NCBI GenBank assembly: GCA_028280505.1
Contig: JANQLO010000014.1
Span: forward strand, 1-64,000
Source: Chromatiales bacterium
GTDB lineage: Bacteria; Pseudomonadota; Gammaproteobacteria; Chromatiales; Chromatiaceae
Direction of reading: 5' to 3'
DNA length: 64,000 nt
The translations under genes and the position numbers were made by a program. The notes under the pieces were generated by a model, which saw nothing but the letters and a program-made list of their open reading frames with translations, was not told where the DNA came from and made no database searches. Shown here one piece after another: positions 60,462-64,000 of the stretch; positions within the stretch are counted from its first letter, which is position 1, and every line of letters begins with the position of its first letter.

Positions 60462-61979
60462 ATGCGAATAAAAGGTGCGGTGGCCGCGGGCCACCCGAAA
60501 ACCGCCGAGGCGGCGATCCGCATGTTCGAACTGGGTGGCAATGCCTTCGATGCCGTACTCGCGGCCCTGGCTGCGGCCTGTGTGGTCGAGCCGGTACTGA
60601 CATCCCTCGGTGGCGGTGGTTTCTTGCTTGCCAGAAAGCGCGGCGGCGATCCACTGTTGTACGACTTCTTCGTGCAGACACCGCAGCAACGTCGGTTAAC
60701 GGAGGAATGCGAGTTTTATCCCGTCATCGCCGACTTCGGCAGCGCCCAACAAGAATTCCATATCGGTGCCGGTTCGATTGCGACGCCGGGAACGGTACGT
60801 GGCCTGGTTCATTGTCATCACAAGCTCGGTAGCCTGCCATTGCGCGAGATCCTCGACCCGGCGATCGAATATGCGTCGGCCGGTGTCGAGGTCAATGCGC
60901 TTCAGGCCTATATCTTCAGCATCGTCGCACCGATCTACCGTGCCACACCGCCGGCCGCGGCATTGTACGGCGGCGAGGCCTTGTGCGGCGAAGGCACGCT
61001 GTTCCATCAACCGGAATTGGCCGATACCCTGCATTGGCTTGCCGCCGAAGAGGATACGCCCTTTTATCACGGCGAATTGGCCCAACGCCTGGTAACACAC
61101 TGCACCGAGCGTGGCGGCCATCTGCGGCATACCGACCTCGCGGCCTACGGGGTCATCGAACGCGCACCGCTGCTGCATCGGTATCGCGGCTATCAGGTCG
61201 CCACCAATCCGGCACCTTCATCGGGCGGCACACTGATCAACTTCGCACTCGCGGCATTGGGTAACCAGGATCTGGGCAGTATGGCGTTCGGCGACGTGCC
61301 TCACCTGAAAACCCTGGCACACGTTATGGCGCATACCAATGTCGCGCGCCAGGACGGCATCATCGTTCGCTCGCAACACCACCGGGAACTGCTCGAAGAG
61401 TACCTGGCAACCATTTCGGGACATCCGGTGAATAATCGTGGCACCACACATATCAGTGCAATCGACAGCACCGGCAACAGTGCCGCGTTGACGTTATCGA
61501 ACGGTGAAGGTAGCGGCGAACTATTGCCGAGCACCGGCATCATGCTGAACAACATGCTCGGTGAAGAAGACCTCAACCCGGAGGGATTCAATCGCTGGCC
61601 CTGCGATGTTCGTGTCAGTTCGATGATGGCGCCGACTTTGGCTGAAGACGACCGGCATTTGATCGCCCTGGGCTCCGGCGGTTCGAACCGTTTGCGTACC
61701 GCTATCCTACAAACGCTGAGCAATCTGGTGGACTTCGGCATGAGCCCGACCGAGGCGGTCGAAGCACCACGGATTCATTTCGAACGCGGCCGTTTGGACA
61801 TAGAACCGGGTTTTCCCACCACTGCGATCGATGCACTTCGGGCGCATTATCCCAATCATCAACTGTGGTCGAACCACAACCTGTTCTTCGGTGGTACCCA
61901 TACCGTTTGCTGGAACGGCAAAACCTTTTCCGGCGCCGGCGACCCACGCCGGGGCGGCGTATTCGTGCATACCGACTGA
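60462..61979 (+). CDS. gamma-glutamyltransferase family protein
   Basis: 505 aa of the Ntn-hydrolase GGT family, which transfers or hydrolyses gamma-glutamyl groups, for example from glutathione. The autoprocessing Thr is in NNRGTTHISAIDSTGNSAAL at about residue 328; PSTGIMLNNMLGEEDLNPEG and GSGGSNRLRTAILQTL are further signatures. No signal peptide, so it appears cytoplasmic, unlike the usual exported enzyme. The ATG at 60462 is the first Met before the conserved KGAVAAGHPKTAEAAIRMFE; earlier in-frame sequence is the preceding gene. Confidence 0.9.
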   Translation: MRIKGAVAAGHPKTAEAAIRMFELGGNAFDAVLAALAAACVVEPVLTSLGGGGFLLARKRGGDPLLYDFFVQTPQQRRLTEECEFYPVIADFGSAQQEFHIGAGSIATPGTVRGLVHCHHKLGSLPLREILDPAIEYASAGVEVNALQAYIFSIVAPIYRATPPAAALYGGEALCGEGTLFHQPELADTLHWLAAEEDTPFYHGELAQRLVTHCTERGGHLRHTDLAAYGVIERAPLLHRYRGYQVATNPAPSSGGTLINFALAALGNQDLGSMAFGDVPHLKTLAHVMAHTNVARQDGIIVRSQHHRELLEEYLATISGHPVNNRGTTHISAIDSTGNSAALTLSNGEGSGELLPSTGIMLNNMLGEEDLNPEGFNRWPCDVRVSSMMAPTLAEDDRHLIALGSGGSNRLRTAILQTLSNLVDFGMSPTEAVEAPRIHFERGRLDIEPGFPTTAIDALRAHYPNHQLWSNHNLFFGGTHTVCWNGKTFSGAGDPRRGGVFVHTD

Positions 61980-62107
61980 TCCGGCCACGCGGGCGTTCAA
62001 CAAGTTCTCGTATCCGAACAGCACGGGGCCTGTCGCGCGGTTAAATTCTGCGCTCGGCTGCCGTTAAATCCAGCAGACAGACAGCACCGCAGGACGCACG
62101 CAAAAAA

Positions 62108-63397
62108 ATGCAACTACATCGTCCGACCCTTCGTTACAAAACCTCAAAAAAAATCAAGATGGCGGTTTCCGAACTGCGTTTAGGAATGTATATCGCCGAA
62201 CTCGACCGTCCATGGGAAGAAACGCCCTTTTTGTTCCAGGGCTTCACGATCGAAACCGAACACGATATCCAGGCACTGGCCGAATACTGCGACACCGTGA
62301 CCGTCGACATTCAGGCCTCGGTTGACTTCCAAATCGAGAACCGACGGCGACAAGGCAGTGTCTCGAGCACCAAAACAACCTCGGTACACAAACGCCGGGT
62401 ACCCGTCGAACGCGAACTTTCCCACGCACAGCGAGCACATGCCGCATCCAGTCGTTTGATCCGGAGCATCATGGACGATATCCGCCTCGGCAAAAGCGTC
62501 GACACACCGGCGGCAAAAGAGGCCGTCGCCGAATGCGCCGACAGCATCATCGCCAACCAGGATGCGATGGCGTTGCTTACACGAATCCGCGAGAAGGACG
62601 AATACACCTCACAACATTCCATGAGCGTCTCGATCCTCACCATCGCTTTAGGGCGGCATATGGGGATGAATAGAGCACAGTTGATCGACGTCGGCATGTG
62701 CGGACTTTTGCATGATGTCGGCAAGCTGCTTACACCCGATCAGATCCTGACCAAACCGGGTCGCCTAACCGACGAAGAGATGGCGATCATGCAGGAGCAT
62801 TCGACGCATGGACGCGACATTCTGATGTCGAGCAGCGGAGACGCCATGAAAGCGCTGGACGTCGCACACGCACACCACGAACGCTTCGACGGCAGTGGCT
62901 ACCCGCGCGGGCTGATCGAATCGCAAATCAACCAACAAACCCGCATGGTCGCAATCACCGATACCTTCGACGCCATCACCAGCGACCGCGTATACGACAA
63001 TGCGCGCACCAACATGGATGCCTTCCGCATTCTCAGCAAGGGCCGAAAAAACATGTGGGATCCCCGCATGGTGATTCGCTTCATCGAAGCGATCGGCATC
63101 TATCCCGCAGGTACCGCCGTAGAATTGAGCAATGGACTGATCGGTATCGTTATCGAGACTCACCCGACGCTCAAGTTACAACCGAAGATCATATTGACCC
63201 ACGGACCCAACGGCCCGCTCAGGTCGGCGATGATCATCGATCTCGCCTCGCCTAACCACGCCAAGAGACTTCAGATCAAACAGGTTCTGTCACCTCGTGC
63301 CGCCGGTGCCGATCTGCACAAACTGCGCGACAGCGGTGTTCTGGACAATCTCGATCAGCTACCGGAATACGGCCGCATCGCCGCCGTCGGCAGTTGA
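62108..63397 (+). CDS. HD-GYP domain phosphodiesterase (DUF3391)
   Basis: 429 aa. N-terminal DUF3391 region (KMAVSELRLGMYIAELDRPW), then an HD-GYP domain from about residue 160: HSMSVSILTIALGRHMGMNR, LLHDVGKLLTPDQILTKPG and AHAHHERFDGSGYPRGL, with HDxGK and GYP motifs intact. It probably hydrolyses cyclic di-GMP. The start at 62108 is a Met after a purine run; an internal Met at 62159 is possible. Confidence 0.9.
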   Translation: MQLHRPTLRYKTSKKIKMAVSELRLGMYIAELDRPWEETPFLFQGFTIETEHDIQALAEYCDTVTVDIQASVDFQIENRRRQGSVSSTKTTSVHKRRVPVERELSHAQRAHAASSRLIRSIMDDIRLGKSVDTPAAKEAVAECADSIIANQDAMALLTRIREKDEYTSQHSMSVSILTIALGRHMGMNRAQLIDVGMCGLLHDVGKLLTPDQILTKPGRLTDEEMAIMQEHSTHGRDILMSSSGDAMKALDVAHAHHERFDGSGYPRGLIESQINQQTRMVAITDTFDAITSDRVYDNARTNMDAFRILSKGRKNMWDPRMVIRFIEAIGIYPAGTAVELSNGLIGIVIETHPTLKLQPKIILTHGPNGPLRSAMIIDLASPNHAKRLQIKQVLSPRAAGADLHKLRDSGVLDNLDQLPEYGRIAAVGS

Positions 63398-63436
63398 TCA
63401 TTAAGCGATAAACCCCATACCCGCTGCGCGCAGTAC

Positions 63437-64000
63437 CTAATCGATCAGCTCGCCTTCGATCACGGCACCTTCATCGTCGACATCGACATTGCGGCCTCGC
63501 GAGAAGATCAGGCCGCCGGCATCGGTGTTCACATGGATGACATCGCCCGGTTCGAATACGCCCGCGAGAATCTCCTGCGCCAAGGGATTTTCCAGTTGAC
63601 GCTGGATCGCCCGCTTCAGCGGACGTGCGCCGTACACCGGATCGAAACCGGCCTCGCCAAGGCGGTCGAGCGCACCGTGGCTTACCTCCAAGCCAAGGTC
63701 GCGTTCGGCCAAACGCTTACGTAGATAATCGATCTGGATCTCGGTAATCGCACGGATCTGCTCGCGACCGAGCGGATGGAACACCACCGCCTCGTCGACC
63801 CGATTGATGAATTCCGGTCGGAAGTGCTGACCGACCACCTCCATCACCGAAGCCTTCATGTCGTCATAGCGCTCTTCGCCGGCCAGCGTTTGGATCAAAT
63901 CCGATCCCAAGTTCGACGTCATGACGATCACGGTGTTACGAAAATCGACCGTACGGCCTTGACCATCGGTCAGACGGCCGTCGTCGAGTACCTGTAGCAG
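63437..64000 (-). CDS. clpB: ClpB disaggregase, C-terminal part (runs off the window)
   Basis: C-terminal 187 residues of ClpB; the 5' part lies beyond base 64000. The frame reads [20 protein letters not shown] at the edge, then [13 protein letters not shown] (sensor 1 region), [20 protein letters not shown] and the D2 small domain [20 protein letters not shown]. ClpB cooperates with DnaK to dissolve protein aggregates. Convergent with the HD-GYP gene. Confidence 0.93.
   Translation of the reverse strand: MLQVLDDGRLTDGQGRTVDFRNTVIVMTSNLGSDLIQTLAGEERYDDMKASVMEVVGQHFRPEFINRVDEAVVFHPLGREQIRAITEIQIDYLRKRLAERDLGLEVSHGALDRLGEAGFDPVYGARPLKRAIQRQLENPLAQEILAGVFEPGDVIHVNTDAGGLIFSRGRNVDVDDEGAVIEGELID

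Overview
The window reads as chromosomal DNA of a GC-rich, probably sulfur-oxidising gammaproteobacterium. The main pointers are an exported Gly/Trp/Tyr-rich protein of the sulfur globule type (59999-60364), a ptsP-rppH pair, a YgiQ radical SAM protein, DeaD, ClpB, MgtE and MocR/DUF1127 neighbours. The lineage call is inference; no rRNA, tRNA or CRISPR array was recognised.

Layout. 1-302: structured non-coding DNA. 303-5634 (minus): imuA-imuB-dnaE2 mutagenesis operon behind LexA-like repeats. 5935-9185: isochorismatase-type hydrolase, pyrophosphatase-like protein, alpha/beta hydrolase and ceramidase-family membrane protein. 9278-11470: tiny lipoprotein, XpaC-like and TelA proteins. 11634-16649: PhoD-like phosphatase, betaine-lipid genes btaB/btaA and a membrane-anchored 2OG-Fe(II) oxygenase. 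16669-21602: broken GNAT gene, Tat-exported intradiol dioxygenase, fasciclin protein, MgtE and an OmpA-type lipoprotein. 21646-28485: MocR regulator with divergent DUF1127 gene, an orphan HypD-like protein behind an FNR-type box, DMT transporter, NTAQ1-type amidohydrolase, and a TetR/peroxiredoxin divergent pair. 28524-36352: DeaD, NhaA, ArsM, two small lipoproteins (one a cytochrome c), YgiQ and a CBS protein.

36731-41255 is the most unusual part: seven short, AT-richer genes, all on the plus strand, separated by attC-like sites, with no integron integrase in the window. It looks like a cluster of attC sites lacking integrase (CALIN). All seven products carry a signal peptide, lipobox or membrane segments.

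41501-64000 returns to host-like composition: lipoprotein, RND adaptor and pump, membrane-anchored FMN glutamate-synthase-type protein, CPA1 antiporter, a SIR2-like fragment, Na/Pi cotransporter with a coupled coiled-coil protein, PPK2, PtsP, RppH, HAD phosphatase, BtuC/BtuD-type ABC transporter, IS630-like fragment, sulfur globule protein with a strong terminator, gamma-glutamyltransferase, HD-GYP protein and the C-terminal part of ClpB running off the right edge. Phosphorus handling recurs: PhoD-like phosphatase, phosphorus-free betaine lipid synthesis, Na/Pi transport, PPK2 and PtsNtr enzyme I.
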